The position numbers and the translations under genes were made by a program. Under the pieces are notes generated by a model. It saw only the letters and a list, made by a program, of their open reading frames with translations, had not been told where the DNA came from and searched no databases. Positions 24,587-33,630 of a DNA stretch of 36,043 nucleotides are shown here, in pieces; position 1 is the first letter of the stretch, and each line of letters opens with the position of its first letter. Origin of the DNA: an uncultured Bacteroidota bacterium (GTDB taxonomy: Bacteria; Bacteroidota; Bacteroidia; Chitinophagales; Saprospiraceae); the NCBI GenBank assembly GCA_903933805.1, contig CAIZLM010000075.1, forward strand, positions 1 to 36,043, read 5' to 3'.

Positions 24587-27502
24587 ATGGCAAAAGAAAA
24601 GTCAACAATAGCCCCCCCAGAATCTACCCAAATTTCATCCACCACCAGCCCCATGCCAAATAACATTGGAGGTCAAGATTATATTGAGGTCGTAGGCGCA
24701 CGGGTACACAACCTTAAAAACATCGATGTTCGTATTCCACGCAACCGCCTTGTTGTACTCACCGGGGTGAGCGGCTCAGGAAAGAGTTCACTCGCTTTTG
24801 ACACCATCTACGCCGAGGGCCAACGCCGCTTCATGGAGACCTTGTCGAGCTATGCGCGACAATTCATCGGTGAAATGGAGCGCCCCGATGTCGAGCTGAT
24901 TTCCGGGCTTTCGCCCGTCATATCCATTGAACAAAAGACGACCGGCCGCAATCCGCGTTCCACAGTCGGTACCGTCACCGAAGTCTATGATTTTCTGCGT
25001 CTGTTGTTTGCCCGTGCTGGTGAGGCTCATTCCTATGTGACGGGAGAAAAAATGGTTAAATATACAGAAGAGCAGATCATCGCAAACATACTCGAACGGT
25101 TTGCCAATCAAAAAATAGTACTGCTTGCCCCAGCGGTTAGATCAAGAAAAGGCCATTACCGCGAACTTTTCGAACAAATTCGCAAGCAAGGCTATACCCG
25201 CGTTCGCGTGGATGGCGAAATGTTGGAAATAACCCCCGGGATGCAGTTGGACCGCTATAAAATCCACGACGTAGAGATTGTCGTGGACAGACTTACCATT
25301 GGCGATGACCGCGGCGAAAGGCTTTCAGAAAGCATCAAAACAGCCATGCGTCTGGGAGATGGGCTGCTGCAAGTGGTGTCATCCGACCAAGAGGCCGGCG
25401 CTATTTTTTCACGCAACCTCATGTGCCCTGTTTCCGGTATTTCTTACGACGAACCCTCTCCCAATTCCTTTTCGTTCAACTCCCCGTATGGCATGTGCCC
25501 TCATTGTAAGGGACTTGGAGAAGTTCACGAAGTGGATATTGACCGGGTAATACCAGATAAGTTAAAAAGTATCAACGAGATAGGCATCGTTCCGCTCGGA
25601 GAAGTGCGGGATAATATGTTGTTTAAACAACTGCGAACGCTCGCCAAAAAATACCAATTTACTTTCAGTACCCCCGTTGGAGAAATTTCACCAGAAGCCA
25701 TCAACACCATTTTGTTTGGAGGCGATGATGAACTCAAAGTGGAGGTTACCTGGGGCGGCGATGAATGGAGTTACAACTTGGCATACGATGGTTTAATCAA
25801 CATGCTCAAGCGATGGTACGCCGATACGACCAGCGAAAAAACACGCCAATGGGCAGAAGATTTTATGGTCGTAGCACCCTGCTCCGAATGCCACGGTGCT
25901 CGATTGAAAAAAGATAGTTTGTGGTTTAAAATTGGCGGTCTCAATATTTCGACGTTGGCCGAAAAGGATTTGACATCCTTGTATGATACTCTACAACACA
26001 TTGAAAATGACATGAATGAACGGCAACGCTCTATTGCAAAAGATGTGTTGAAGGAGATTCGTTTCCGTGTCAAATTCCTTTTGCAAGTAGGGCTCGACTA
26101 CCTCGCTCTCAACCGCCCTGCCCGTACCCTCAGTGGCGGCGAAAGTCAACGAATTCGGTTGGCCACCCAAATTGGATCGCTGTTGACGGGTATTACGTAT
26201 ATATTGGACGAGCCTAGTATCGGTTTGCACCAACGCGATAACCTGCACCTGATTAAGGCGTTGAAAAACCTCCGCGACATCGGCAACACCGTGATTGTCG
26301 TGGAACACGACCGTGACATCATGCTGGAATCTGATTACCTCATCGACCTAGGCCCCGGCGCTGGTAAGCATGGCGGCCAAATTGTGGACATTGGCACACC
26401 CGCAGAATTCCTGAAAAACCCCACCGCTACCAGCGATTATCTGGCAGGACGTTCAAAATTAGACGTACCAACCGTGCGACGCACGGGAAATGGTTCCAAC
26501 TTGGTACTGGAAGGGTGTACCGGACACAACCTCCAGAAGGTCAGTATCACATTGCCCTTGGGGACATTCATTTGTGTGACCGGGGTCTCCGGCTCCGGAA
26601 AGTCGTCGCTCATCAATGAAACCCTGTTTCCAATACTGCAGCAACATTTTTACAACAGCTTGAAAAGGCCACTTAAATATGAAAAAATCACCGGCCTTGA
26701 ATTGCTGGACAAAGTAATTGAAATTGATCAAAGCCCCATCGGAAGAACGCCGCGTTCCAACCCCGCAACGTACACCAACGTGTTTGGCGATATTCGAAAA
26801 CTATTTGCGGAAACCCCAGAAGCAAAAATTCGGGGTTATGCCAATGGTCGTTTTTCTTTCAATGTAAAAGGTGGCCGATGTGAAGTCTGTGAAGGCGCCG
26901 GACTCCGAACCATTGAAATGAACTTCCTACCCGATGTGCAGGTACACTGTGAACGCTGCCAAGGTCGTCGGTACAACCGTGAAACACTTGAAATCCTGTA
27001 CAAAGGAAAATCAATTTCTGATGTCCTGGATATGACAATCAACGAAGCAGCAGAGTTCTTTCAACCCATTCCAAACATATACCGCAGAATCAAAACGCTG
27101 CAAGATGTCGGACTCGGTTATATCACCCTGGGCCAACAAGCAACCACACTCTCCGGAGGAGAAGCCCAACGCGTAAAACTGGCCGAAGAACTCTCCAAAA
27201 AAGATACCGGCAAAACTGTCTATATCCTCGATGAACCCACCACGGGCCTTCACTTTGAAGATATCCGACAACTACTCTCCGTGCTCCATAAACTGGTCGA
27301 AAAAGGCAATACCATCATTGTCATCGAACACAACTTGGATGTCATCAAAATGGCCGACTACCTGATCGATGTGGGGCCTGACGGCGGCCACCGCGGTGGA
27401 AAAATTGTCGCATTTGGCACACCAGAACAGGTGGCCAGCATAGATGGGAGCTGGACAGGAATGTTTCTAAAGAAAGAACTTCTCCCAGTCACTGCACCCT
27501 GA
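24587..27502 (+). CDS. uvrA: Excinuclease ABC subunit UvrA
   Basis: The damage-sensing ATPase of nucleotide excision repair, 971 residues. Two ABC modules are seen: Walker A GVSGSGKS at 60-67 and again near 665, ABC signatures LSGGESQR and LSGGEAQR, and Walker B-type ILDEPSIGL and ILDEPTTGL. The C-terminal zinc module is intact (CEVC ... CERC in the [11 protein letters not shown] block). The N-terminal zinc module keeps CPHC, but its first half reads CPVS, so one ligand is missing. The first 22 residues are a low-complexity Ser/Thr/Pro stretch; ATG 24653 would give a start closer to E. coli UvrA. It acts in the cytoplasm with UvrB and UvrC, neither of which is in the window. It follows the VTC gene by 98 bp. 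Confidence 0.97.
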   Translation: MAKEKSTIAPPESTQISSTTSPMPNNIGGQDYIEVVGARVHNLKNIDVRIPRNRLVVLTGVSGSGKSSLAFDTIYAEGQRRFMETLSSYARQFIGEMERPDVELISGLSPVISIEQKTTGRNPRSTVGTVTEVYDFLRLLFARAGEAHSYVTGEKMVKYTEEQIIANILERFANQKIVLLAPAVRSRKGHYRELFEQIRKQGYTRVRVDGEMLEITPGMQLDRYKIHDVEIVVDRLTIGDDRGERLSESIKTAMRLGDGLLQVVSSDQEAGAIFSRNLMCPVSGISYDEPSPNSFSFNSPYGMCPHCKGLGEVHEVDIDRVIPDKLKSINEIGIVPLGEVRDNMLFKQLRTLAKKYQFTFSTPVGEISPEAINTILFGGDDELKVEVTWGGDEWSYNLAYDGLINMLKRWYADTTSEKTRQWAEDFMVVAPCSECHGARLKKDSLWFKIGGLNISTLAEKDLTSLYDTLQHIENDMNERQRSIAKDVLKEIRFRVKFLLQVGLDYLALNRPARTLSGGESQRIRLATQIGSLLTGITYILDEPSIGLHQRDNLHLIKALKNLRDIGNTVIVVEHDRDIMLESDYLIDLGPGAGKHGGQIVDIGTPAEFLKNPTATSDYLAGRSKLDVPTVRRTGNGSNLVLEGCTGHNLQKVSITLPLGTFICVTGVSGSGKSSLINETLFPILQQHFYNSLKRPLKYEKITGLELLDKVIEIDQSPIGRTPRSNPATYTNVFGDIRKLFAETPEAKIRGYANGRFSFNVKGGRCEVCEGAGLRTIEMNFLPDVQVHCERCQGRRYNRETLEILYKGKSISDVLDMTINEAAEFFQPIPNIYRRIKTLQDVGLGYITLGQQATTLSGGEAQRVKLAEELSKKDTGKTVYILDEPTTGLHFEDIRQLLSVLHKLVEKGNTIIVIEHNLDVIKMADYLIDVGPDGGHRGGKIVAFGTPEQVASIDGSWTGMFLKKELLPVTAP

Positions 27503-27543
27503 ACAACACCTGGGCTTTCATGGAAGTCCAACAAGCGACCCCA

Positions 27544-27855
27544 TCAGGGTTTTTCGTTTCCATAAGCTTCCTGCCATGCCATGATGCCTCCTTGTACATT
27601 GCTTACATGCTCAAATCCGTTGGCCAATAGTATGCTCTGGGCCATGCCAGAACGGGCACCGGAGCGACAGTGTACCACAATTTCTGCTGTTTTATTGTCT
27701 TCCAGTTCCCACATTCTATTCATTATATCGCCGACTGGAATCAATGTAGCGCCAAGATTGAACTCTTCGTATTCCCAAGGTTCTCTTACGTCTATAAAAA
27801 CAATATCATCGCCAGCTTGCAGTTTTTGGTGGAGTTCTTGAACGGTAATTTCCAT
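27544..27855 (-). CDS. Single-domain rhodanese-like sulfurtransferase
   Basis: A 103-residue protein consisting of one rhodanese domain, with FIDVREPWEYEEF at about 20-32 and the catalytic cysteine in the VVHCRSGARS loop at about 60-69. The six-residue loop CRSGAR is typical of GlpE-like and other single-domain sulfurtransferases. It would carry sulfane sulfur as a cysteine persulfide; the physiological donor and acceptor are unknown. It is predicted cytoplasmic, with no signal peptide. It converges on uvrA, and the PASTA gene lies upstream on the same strand, separated by a short MITE remnant. Confidence 0.93.
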   Translation of the reverse strand: MEITVQELHQKLQAGDDIVFIDVREPWEYEEFNLGATLIPVGDIMNRMWELEDNKTAEIVVHCRSGARSGMAQSILLANGFEHVSNVQGGIMAWQEAYGNEKP

Positions 27856-27893
27856 GATTGAAGGGTAAGGTCTAAAGTGTGATGTGATAAATA

Positions 27894-27938
27894 GTAACTG
27901 GTTAGGTGGTACGATGTGTAACCAAAAAGGCCAGTTTA
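27894..27938. repeat. Internally deleted MITE remnant at the PASTA gene stop codon
   Basis: Left terminus GTAACTGGTTAGGTGG, the central CAAAAAGGCC, then CCAGTTTA, which resembles the right terminus CCAGTTAC. About 45 bp remain. The TTA in the right end is the TAA stop of the PASTA gene on the minus strand. No target duplication is visible. Confidence 0.55.
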
Positions 27939-28793
27939 TTGTTGGTTGGGCGGATTTTTTGTGATGTAGAGGTCAATTTGTTCTCCCTTTCGCATGGTTC
28001 CTGTATCATCGTATTTGGGACTTTGCCGGTAAACAAAGGCGTCATTGTCGTCTATCGATACCGTAGCATCAGGAATGACGGTACCGACACTGAGTTCACT
28101 GGTTTGTATGAGAAATTTGGCAGCATCAAGCGTTTGTCCAACGCAATCGGGAATATTGACCGTGAGGGTAACCTCTTCACTGACAATAAAATCAATGGTC
28201 GAACCCATTTCAACAGACACCCCGTATCGAATTTTTTGGGTGATGGTATCACCCCTGTACACCACTCCAACAATGATGTTGGGACCCAGTTTAGGATCCG
28301 GAATACGCGCCATGATACGTGGCTTAAGTCCCAACCGACTTAGTTTTCTGCTGTACAACTCGTAGTCATCGCTGCCTGCCAACACCGGCAATTTGATGAT
28401 ATCCGGGTTGTTTTTTGTCACCGTAAAATAAATCGTACGCCCTTCTTTTACCTGGCTCTCTGGTTTTGGATCTTGCGAAACGATCTCTCCAGGAGGTTTA
28501 CCGGGAACATACAAAGAATCACTTACAACAACGCCAAAGTCTCGGGAACGGGCCTTGCGTGCAGCCTCCCGGAATCCCATTCCAACATAATTGGGGACCT
28601 GTACACTCTCGCCGTGGTTCGTGTAGCATTTCAACCACCAAAAAGTAAATACCAAGAAGATTGTTATGGTACTCAAGATACCCAAACAATTTTTAAATAC
28701 GAATGGTGTTGTAAAAAAAGCATACACTTCAACACCCAAGTGTCGGATTTTTTGCCACATTTTTGAATAATTTAGCAACTGATTTGGGGACAT
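27936..28793 (-). CDS. Membrane-anchored protein with three PASTA domains
   Basis: A 285-residue protein. It has a short cytoplasmic N-terminus and one membrane segment at about 34-55 (LGILSTITIFLVFTFWWL). Three PASTA domains follow at about 62-128 (VPNYVGMGFREA), 129-210 (LPVLAGSDDYEL) and 212-281 (IPDCVGQTLDAA). PASTA domains bind peptidoglycan fragments or beta-lactams in Ser/Thr kinases and PBPs, but here no kinase or PBP domain is attached. Kinase-less PASTA proteins of this form are common in Bacteroidota and are probably periplasmic wall sensors or scaffolds. ATG 28793 follows a TAATTTTG box by six bases; the frame is open to 28826, and ATG 28760 is a further alternative. The stop codon lies in a MITE remnant. 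Confidence 0.88.
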   Translation of the reverse strand: MSPNQLLNYSKMWQKIRHLGVEVYAFFTTPFVFKNCLGILSTITIFLVFTFWWLKCYTNHGESVQVPNYVGMGFREAARKARSRDFGVVVSDSLYVPGKPPGEIVSQDPKPESQVKEGRTIYFTVTKNNPDIIKLPVLAGSDDYELYSRKLSRLGLKPRIMARIPDPKLGPNIIVGVVYRGDTITQKIRYGVSVEMGSTIDFIVSEEVTLTVNIPDCVGQTLDAAKFLIQTSELSVGTVIPDATVSIDDNDAFVYRQSPKYDDTGTMRKGEQIDLYITKNPPNQQ

Positions 28794-28799
28794 AAATGG

Positions 28800-28807
28800 C
28801 AAAATTA
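28800..28807 (-). promoter_or_regulatory. -7 promoter box of the PASTA gene (TAATTTTG)
   Basis: Perfect TAnnTTTG on the minus strand, ending six bases before ATG 28793: the same near-leaderless spacing as ruvX and tadA. No -33 TTG at the expected distance. Confidence 0.45.
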
Positions 28808-29033
28808 AAATAGTCCGCCAATTCACCCCTATCTTTTGTTGCGGGTTGTCGTTCTTTGCTGCTAGTTATTCGCTTACCAGTTGGGCATTACGGAGAATTA
28901 ACTGTTTTCGCGACCAGTTCGGTAGCATGCTGAATGGCACAAACAAGCACATTTCTTTGGCTCAACCAACCAATTGCGAAAAAAAGACAGCACATACGTC
29001 CGACAACACCAACCAACAAAACAATAAACGCTC

Positions 29034-30122
29034 ATGTACGAAAATTCACGCCTGATCATTGATTCTTCCAATATTCCAGACGCTGGCAGCATCACCTGGC
29101 GTTCACCCAGCAACATTGCAATCGTCAAGTATTGGGGTAAGTACGGTATTCAACTTCCACGCAATCCTTCTCTCAGCCTTACCCTCACAGCATCCTGTAC
29201 AGATACCCAACTGGAATACACATTGAAAGAAGGTAATCTTGATGGTAAAATCGACCTTGATTTTTTTTTCCACGAGGAGGAAAACGAACCGTTCAAAATT
29301 AAAATTGTTGCTTTTCTGGAAAGCTTACTCCCTGTTTATCCTTTTTTAAAGCAACTTAAACTAACGATACGTTCCGGAAATTCCTTTCCCCATTCTGCTG
29401 GCATCGCATCTTCCGCCTCTGCAATGTCGGCGCTGGCACTGTGCCTGTGCTCGTTGGAAGATACCCTGTTTGGTACCCTGAAAGAATCGGCGGTATTTGA
29501 CCAAAAAGCCTCTTACCTTGCGCGCCTCGGCAGCGGTTCGGCTTGTCGCTCTATTTTTCCTTACGCTGCAGCTTGGGGAGAAACCTCCCAGTGGAAAGGC
29601 AGTAGCAATGAATTCGCCATCCCGATGGAAAACCACTTACACGATACTTTCAAAGACCTACACGATGACATTCTCATCGTAAGTCGAGCAGAAAAGACTG
29701 TGAGCAGCCGCGCCGGACATGCCCTGATGGAAGGAAACCCCTTCGCAGCGCCCAGGTACGAGCAGGCTCGAGCGCGTTTTAGTACGTTACTCGATGCCAT
29801 GCGGGTCGGTGACTTAGAAGTGTTTGGTAAAATTGCCGAAGACGAGGCTTTAACGCTACACGCCCTCATGATGAGCAGCAATCCTTCTTTTACCCTCCTG
29901 CGCCCAGCATCGTTGTCTATCATTGAAAAAGTTCGGCAGTATCGCGCAGACACTGGAAATCAAGTGTATTTTACGTTAGATGCCGGGCCAAATGTGCACC
30001 TACTTTACCCCGGTGACATTGTACACGAAGTTCGGGCATTCATAGAAGAACAACTCGAAGAACACTGTGAAGACGGCTTCGTACTGCAGGATTGGGTCGG
30101 AGAAGGACCCGAAGAAATATAG
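29034..30122 (+). CDS. mvaD: Diphosphomevalonate decarboxylase
   Basis: GHMP-family enzyme of 362 residues that converts mevalonate 5-diphosphate to isopentenyl diphosphate with ATP, the last step of the mevalonate route to isoprenoids. Seen: SPSNIAIVKYWGKYG near residues 25-39; the GHMP phosphate loop SAGIASSASAMSALAL at about 121-136; and GSGSACRS at about 163-170, carrying the substrate-binding Arg. The catalytic Asp is expected near the C-terminal part (LDAGPNVHLLYPGD at about 315-328). It is cytoplasmic. An alpha/beta hydrolase gene follows after 19 bp and is probably co-transcribed. Its presence indicates the mevalonate rather than the MEP route in this organism. Confidence 0.95.
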   Translation: MYENSRLIIDSSNIPDAGSITWRSPSNIAIVKYWGKYGIQLPRNPSLSLTLTASCTDTQLEYTLKEGNLDGKIDLDFFFHEEENEPFKIKIVAFLESLLPVYPFLKQLKLTIRSGNSFPHSAGIASSASAMSALALCLCSLEDTLFGTLKESAVFDQKASYLARLGSGSACRSIFPYAAAWGETSQWKGSSNEFAIPMENHLHDTFKDLHDDILIVSRAEKTVSSRAGHALMEGNPFAAPRYEQARARFSTLLDAMRVGDLEVFGKIAEDEALTLHALMMSSNPSFTLLRPASLSIIEKVRQYRADTGNQVYFTLDAGPNVHLLYPGDIVHEVRAFIEEQLEEHCEDGFVLQDWVGEGPEEI

Positions 30123-30141
30123 TATCCATAGCCAATTTAAA

Positions 30142-30951
30142 ATGAAATCCTCTTTTATTCAACTACCCTCCGGCAACATTCATTGCCTGACTTTCGGAAC
30201 CGGGCCCGAACTGCTCATCGCGCTCCACGGCTTTAGTGATCGCGCCCGCATGTTCGCCGTGCTGGAACCCGCATTGTACGAAAATTACACCGTTGTAGCA
30301 GTTGATTGGCCTTTTCACGGACAAACAGTATGGCAACCTAAAACTTTTTCAAAAGAAGACCTCCTTGACATTATCCGCCGTATTTTAGCAGAAAATGGCA
30401 CAGACCGATTCTCGCTGATGGGGTTTAGCTTCGGTGCAAGGCTGGCACAGGCCATGCTTCCTGAACTGGTCGGCCAACTCAACAAGTTGTACCTACTCTC
30501 TCCTGACGGCGTAAAAACAAAGGGCATGGGCATCGCATCCAAAACACCCATGTGGGTCCGACGATTACTTTTTATCGTGCTACAAAATCCGGGTTGGTTT
30601 ATTGGACTCTTGAACATTGGACGAAAAATCGGTATCACCCCTCCGCTGATTCACCATTTCCTAACGAACAACCTAAACCGTCCAGAACGCTTTAGACGTA
30701 CATTTGGATGTTGGCTGGCACTGGACTCCTTCTACCTAAGACGGCATACCATTCAGCGTATTCTAAGAGAAAGTCATCTAAGCACCGACGTATATATCGG
30801 ACTGAATGATCCCATGTTGACCCAAAAAACTATAAAAAAATTATTTGAAGGGCTACCCAATGTCCGTATTTCTTGGCTCAAGGAAGGACACCGTTTGATT
30901 GGGGAACAGTTGTGCGAACACCTGAAAAAAAACAGTTTGAATGCGTCATAG
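30142..30951 (+). CDS. Alpha/beta-fold hydrolase
   Basis: A 269-residue hydrolase with no signal peptide. The oxyanion region is ALHGFSDRA at about 28-36, the nucleophile elbow GFSFGARLA is at about 93-101 (Ser in GxSxG), an acid candidate lies in GLNDPML near 218, and the catalytic His is in EGHRLI near the C-terminus. A helical cap lies between. The substrate is unknown; esterase, lipase or C-C hydrolase activities all occur in the family. ATG 30142 is chosen because it gives the conserved first strand; the open frame further up overlaps mvaD. It lies 19 bp after mvaD and probably shares its transcript, though no known link to isoprenoid synthesis follows from that. Confidence 0.9.
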   Translation: MKSSFIQLPSGNIHCLTFGTGPELLIALHGFSDRARMFAVLEPALYENYTVVAVDWPFHGQTVWQPKTFSKEDLLDIIRRILAENGTDRFSLMGFSFGARLAQAMLPELVGQLNKLYLLSPDGVKTKGMGIASKTPMWVRRLLFIVLQNPGWFIGLLNIGRKIGITPPLIHHFLTNNLNRPERFRRTFGCWLALDSFYLRRHTIQRILRESHLSTDVYIGLNDPMLTQKTIKKLFEGLPNVRISWLKEGHRLIGEQLCEHLKKNSLNAS

Positions 30952-31002
30952 ATAGACGCCTATCCAAACCGCGCCGATGAACATTCCTTATTTTATGCTG
31001 TT

Positions 31003-31020
31003 TAAATGTCACAACATTTA
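31003..31020. promoter_or_regulatory. Palindromic operator upstream of marR-type gene
   Basis: TAAATGT-CACA-ACATTTA, perfect 7-bp arms around a four-base spacer, 10 bp before the regulator's ATG. Size and place fit an autoregulatory MarR-family site. Confidence 0.6.
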
Positions 31021-31030
31021 GTTTTATATC

Positions 31031-31486
31031 ATGAAATTGGAAGCTGAAATAAAGAACACAAAGTTCATGCAACCCCGCCAACGTGCTATTGTGAACATTT
31101 TGTTCACAGCTAGTTGGCTGGATTGTATCATCTCCAGAAGTCTTAGGCCTTATGGGCTTACAAACCCGCAGTACAACATCCTGCGGATACTCAAGGGCAG
31201 TTACCCAAAGGGGCTTTCCGTCTTGGATATCAAAGGTCGCATGCTCGATCGCAGCAGCAACGTGAGTCGCTTGGTTGAGAAATTGCGTATCAGCGGGCAC
31301 ATTGAACGTGTACCACATGGTTCTGACCGTAGAATGGTGGTGGTCAACATCTCTGAATCCGGCAGAAAAATGCTGGAGGAGATCGAGCTGCCGGCAACAA
31401 CCAAAGCCAAAGAAGGGCCTGGTGGCAAAATGTCTGATGCAGAACTCTTAGAATTGGCGCACTTGCTGGATAAATTTCGGGATTAA
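31031..31486 (+). CDS. MarR-family transcriptional regulator
   Basis: A 151-residue winged-helix regulator. LTNPQYNILRILKGSYPKGLSVLDIKGRM covers helices 2-3. The recognition helix is in LDRSSNVSRLVEKLRISG, and the wing is RVPHGSDRRMVVVNIS, with the DRR typical of MarR proteins. N- and C-terminal helices would form the dimer interface. It probably represses its own promoter through the palindrome just upstream. The ligand is unknown, and no cysteine-based redox switch is obvious at the usual N-terminal position. The esterase gene starts 68 bp downstream on the same strand and may be a co-regulated target, which is an inference. Confidence 0.94.
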   Translation: MKLEAEIKNTKFMQPRQRAIVNILFTASWLDCIISRSLRPYGLTNPQYNILRILKGSYPKGLSVLDIKGRMLDRSSNVSRLVEKLRISGHIERVPHGSDRRMVVVNISESGRKMLEEIELPATTKAKEGPGGKMSDAELLELAHLLDKFRD

Positions 31487-31554
31487 CCTCAACCACCGCT
31501 TCTGCTGGTACATGATATCGTGAACAAAATTTGCATATTTTTTCTGTATCTAAC

Positions 31555-32643
31555 ATGTCACCGTTGATAAAAACATCCTTAACACTGGCGTTATTCACCC
31601 CCAATGACGATGTTCGGCCAGTGTTTCTCACCGGTAGTTTCAACGATTGGGCTACCCGTGATGAGCGTTTCAAGATGCAAAAAGTCAAGGACGGTCACTA
31701 CGAATATACTTTTTCGGCAGCACCTACAACCTTTGAAACTTTTGAATATAAATACGCAAAAGGGGGGTGGGAGGCCGAGGAGTTAGCAGCCGATGGTTGC
31801 CCCCGTTCCAACAGGCGCATGGAATCGTTACAGGGAAAAGTGAACGATGTGGTACACCAATGGAAACACCTCAGCGCCAAGCACGATCCTCAGTACTACC
31901 CAGATATTCAAATCGTTTCCCATCAATTCAATGTACCACAACTCCAGCGGAAACGCCGTATTTCCGTGCTCCTGCCGTGGGACTATCATGCGTCCGATAA
32001 GCGATACCCGGTGTTATACCTACAAGATGGACAAAATCTGTTTGACAACAACGCCCCGTTTGGTACTTGGGGGGTGGACATGCAGCTGACTAAGCTGGCA
32101 CAAGCTGGCAAAGGAGGTTTTATAGTTGTCGCAATAGACCATGGTGGACGAGATCGAATTCAGGAGTTTTCTCCCTACAACACCCAACAATGGGGTGAGG
32201 GATTGGGAATGGACTATGCTCAATTCCTCGCCCAAACGCTCAAACCACATATTGATGACCATTTTAGAACGATGGCAGACCGGGCGCATACCGGTATCGG
32301 GGGCAGCAGTATGGGCGGCCTCATCAGTATTTATGCCGGTCTTTTGTTTCCGGAAGTGTATTCCAAGTTTATGATTTTTTCACCCTCTCTTTGGGCCGCC
32401 CCCAATGTGTACTTTGAACCGGTCCGATTTTCACCTTTTCAAGAGACAAAAATATACCTCTACGCTGGCGAAAAAGAGGGCTCAGGTGTATTAGACAATG
32501 TCCACAGATTCAAAAAAGCCATGGAAAATCGCGGATATGATCCAACTAAAATGAAAATTGAGGTTTCTACAGACCCTCATGGGAAGCACACAGAGTCGCG
32601 GTGGGGTAATGAATTTCCCAAAGCGGCCACATGGTTGTTTTAA
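31555..32643 (+). CDS. Putative esterase (esterase D/Fes family) with N-terminal CBM48-like domain
   Basis: A 362-residue protein without a recognisable signal peptide. Residues about 8-105 resemble an E-set/CBM48-like domain (PVFLTGSFNDW near 22-32, FEYKYAKGGWE). The esterase domain follows from about 125: ISVLLPWDY, YPVLYLQDGQNLFD, and the nucleophile elbow GGSSMGGL at about 250 (Ser in GxSxG). An acid and His are expected near YAGEKEGSG and DPHGKHTESRW at the C-terminus. This layout occurs in enterochelin-esterase-like and carbohydrate-esterase-like proteins; the substrate is unknown. ATG 31555 is taken as start, since an upstream TTG at 31531 adds only eight residues. It lies 68 bp after the MarR gene and converges on the amidotransferase gene. 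Confidence 0.9.
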   Translation: MSPLIKTSLTLALFTPNDDVRPVFLTGSFNDWATRDERFKMQKVKDGHYEYTFSAAPTTFETFEYKYAKGGWEAEELAADGCPRSNRRMESLQGKVNDVVHQWKHLSAKHDPQYYPDIQIVSHQFNVPQLQRKRRISVLLPWDYHASDKRYPVLYLQDGQNLFDNNAPFGTWGVDMQLTKLAQAGKGGFIVVAIDHGGRDRIQEFSPYNTQQWGEGLGMDYAQFLAQTLKPHIDDHFRTMADRAHTGIGGSSMGGLISIYAGLLFPEVYSKFMIFSPSLWAAPNVYFEPVRFSPFQETKIYLYAGEKEGSGVLDNVHRFKKAMENRGYDPTKMKIEVSTDPHGKHTESRWGNEFPKAATWLF

Positions 32644-32656
32644 ACCGCCCAAAGTA

Positions 32657-33466
32657 TTAAATAGCCAATGCCATATCCAATTGCTGAATAGCATGGTCTA
32701 AAAAAGCCGGAATGAGGGTATTGAAGGTCCGGAGTATTTTTTGTGGATTTTTCAAGTCACGCATCATCCGTGCATATCGCGCTGCTCCATGCTCTTCTTC
32801 AATGGATTTTCGGCGATCCTCCTCCATGAAATATTGGTGTAATCCACCCGGATCAGCTTCCGGATGAAATTGTGTGCCAATCATTTCGGGGCTGAAACGA
32901 ACAGCCATCAGTGCTCGCTCAAAATGACTGTTCGAGCGCAGTTTTTCAAGACACAATATGCTAGCACCCATTTTTTTGATGCGCAAATGATTGGGCTTGG
33001 TAACTTGAAAACGCCTAAAGTCCGCTATATAAAAAGGATCGGGTAAATCTTTAAAAAAAGGCTCTTCCTTTCCGGCATGGGTTTTATGAACAGGATATGT
33101 TCCAAAAGACATTTTATACCGCTGCGACACTTCACCAAGTCCGAAGTGGTGACAAGCCATTTGGAACGAGTGGCAAATAAATAAACAGTATTTTTTGGAT
33201 GCCTGCTGGTTTTGATTGTGTTGCCACAGCGATTCAAGTAGGTTGTAAAAAGGCGCTTGCCACGGTCCTCCTGCTTCTAGTGGGTCTCCTGGGCCACCCG
33301 AAAAAAAATAAATATCGTGGGAAAGGTCCGGGATTTCGCACTTGACACGCACATCAAAATGGCGCAGTTCAAGGGTGTCGGCATAGCGCCCAACAATACT
33401 TTTTAGCATGGGAATGCCGCGATTGGCTTCTCCATTGTACAAATCGATAAGAGCAATTCGGAGCAT
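32657..33466 (-). CDS. Class I glutamine amidotransferase-like protein
   Basis: A 269-residue protein with a GATase1 fold. It has the oxyanion-region SGGPGDP at 56-62, the nucleophile Cys98 in FICHSFQ (variant of the usual GICxGxQ), and the His201/Glu203 pair in TQFHPEAD, so the triad appears complete. A helical tail of about 60 residues (from about 210) is extra to the minimal domain. No synthetase domain is fused and no ATP-grasp or synthetase gene is adjacent, so the ammonia acceptor, if any, is unknown. Stand-alone proteins of this kind are often labelled GMP synthase, which this is not. It is convergent with the esterase, 13 bp apart. An inverted repeat at 33479-33504 lies just before the start. 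Confidence 0.85.
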   Translation of the reverse strand: MLRIALIDLYNGEANRGIPMLKSIVGRYADTLELRHFDVRVKCEIPDLSHDIYFFSGGPGDPLEAGGPWQAPFYNLLESLWQHNQNQQASKKYCLFICHSFQMACHHFGLGEVSQRYKMSFGTYPVHKTHAGKEEPFFKDLPDPFYIADFRRFQVTKPNHLRIKKMGASILCLEKLRSNSHFERALMAVRFSPEMIGTQFHPEADPGGLHQYFMEEDRRKSIEEEHGAARYARMMRDLKNPQKILRTFNTLIPAFLDHAIQQLDMALAI

Positions 33467-33478
33467 AGGCTTTGATGA

Positions 33479-33504
33479 CGACCATGGGTGTTACAACATG
33501 GTCG
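33479..33504. promoter_or_regulatory. Inverted repeat before the amidotransferase gene
   Basis: CGACCATG, ten bases, CATGGTCG: perfect 8-bp arms starting 13 bp upstream of the minus-strand ATG. It could be an operator or a leader hairpin. Confidence 0.4.
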
Positions 33505-33563
33505 CATGCTGCAGCAAAGGTCGGCTATTGTAGTGGGATTTATCCTTTGAGGTTGCTTTTTGA

Positions 33564-33595
33564 TTTGGCAGGGCGTTTACAAAAGCGTAGTTTTG
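33564..33595 (+). promoter_or_regulatory. Promoter facing the acidic-protein gene
   Basis: TTTG at 33564-33567, 20 bases, then TAGTTTTG at 33588-33595, a full consensus match. The next plus-strand gene starts 241 bp away at 33837, with a MITE between. The rest of the 33467-33836 gap holds only this promoter, the inverted repeat and the MITE. Confidence 0.55.
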
Positions 33596-33630
33596 CGGAG
33601 CGGTTTGCTGAAAAAAATTGTTGATTTTTA

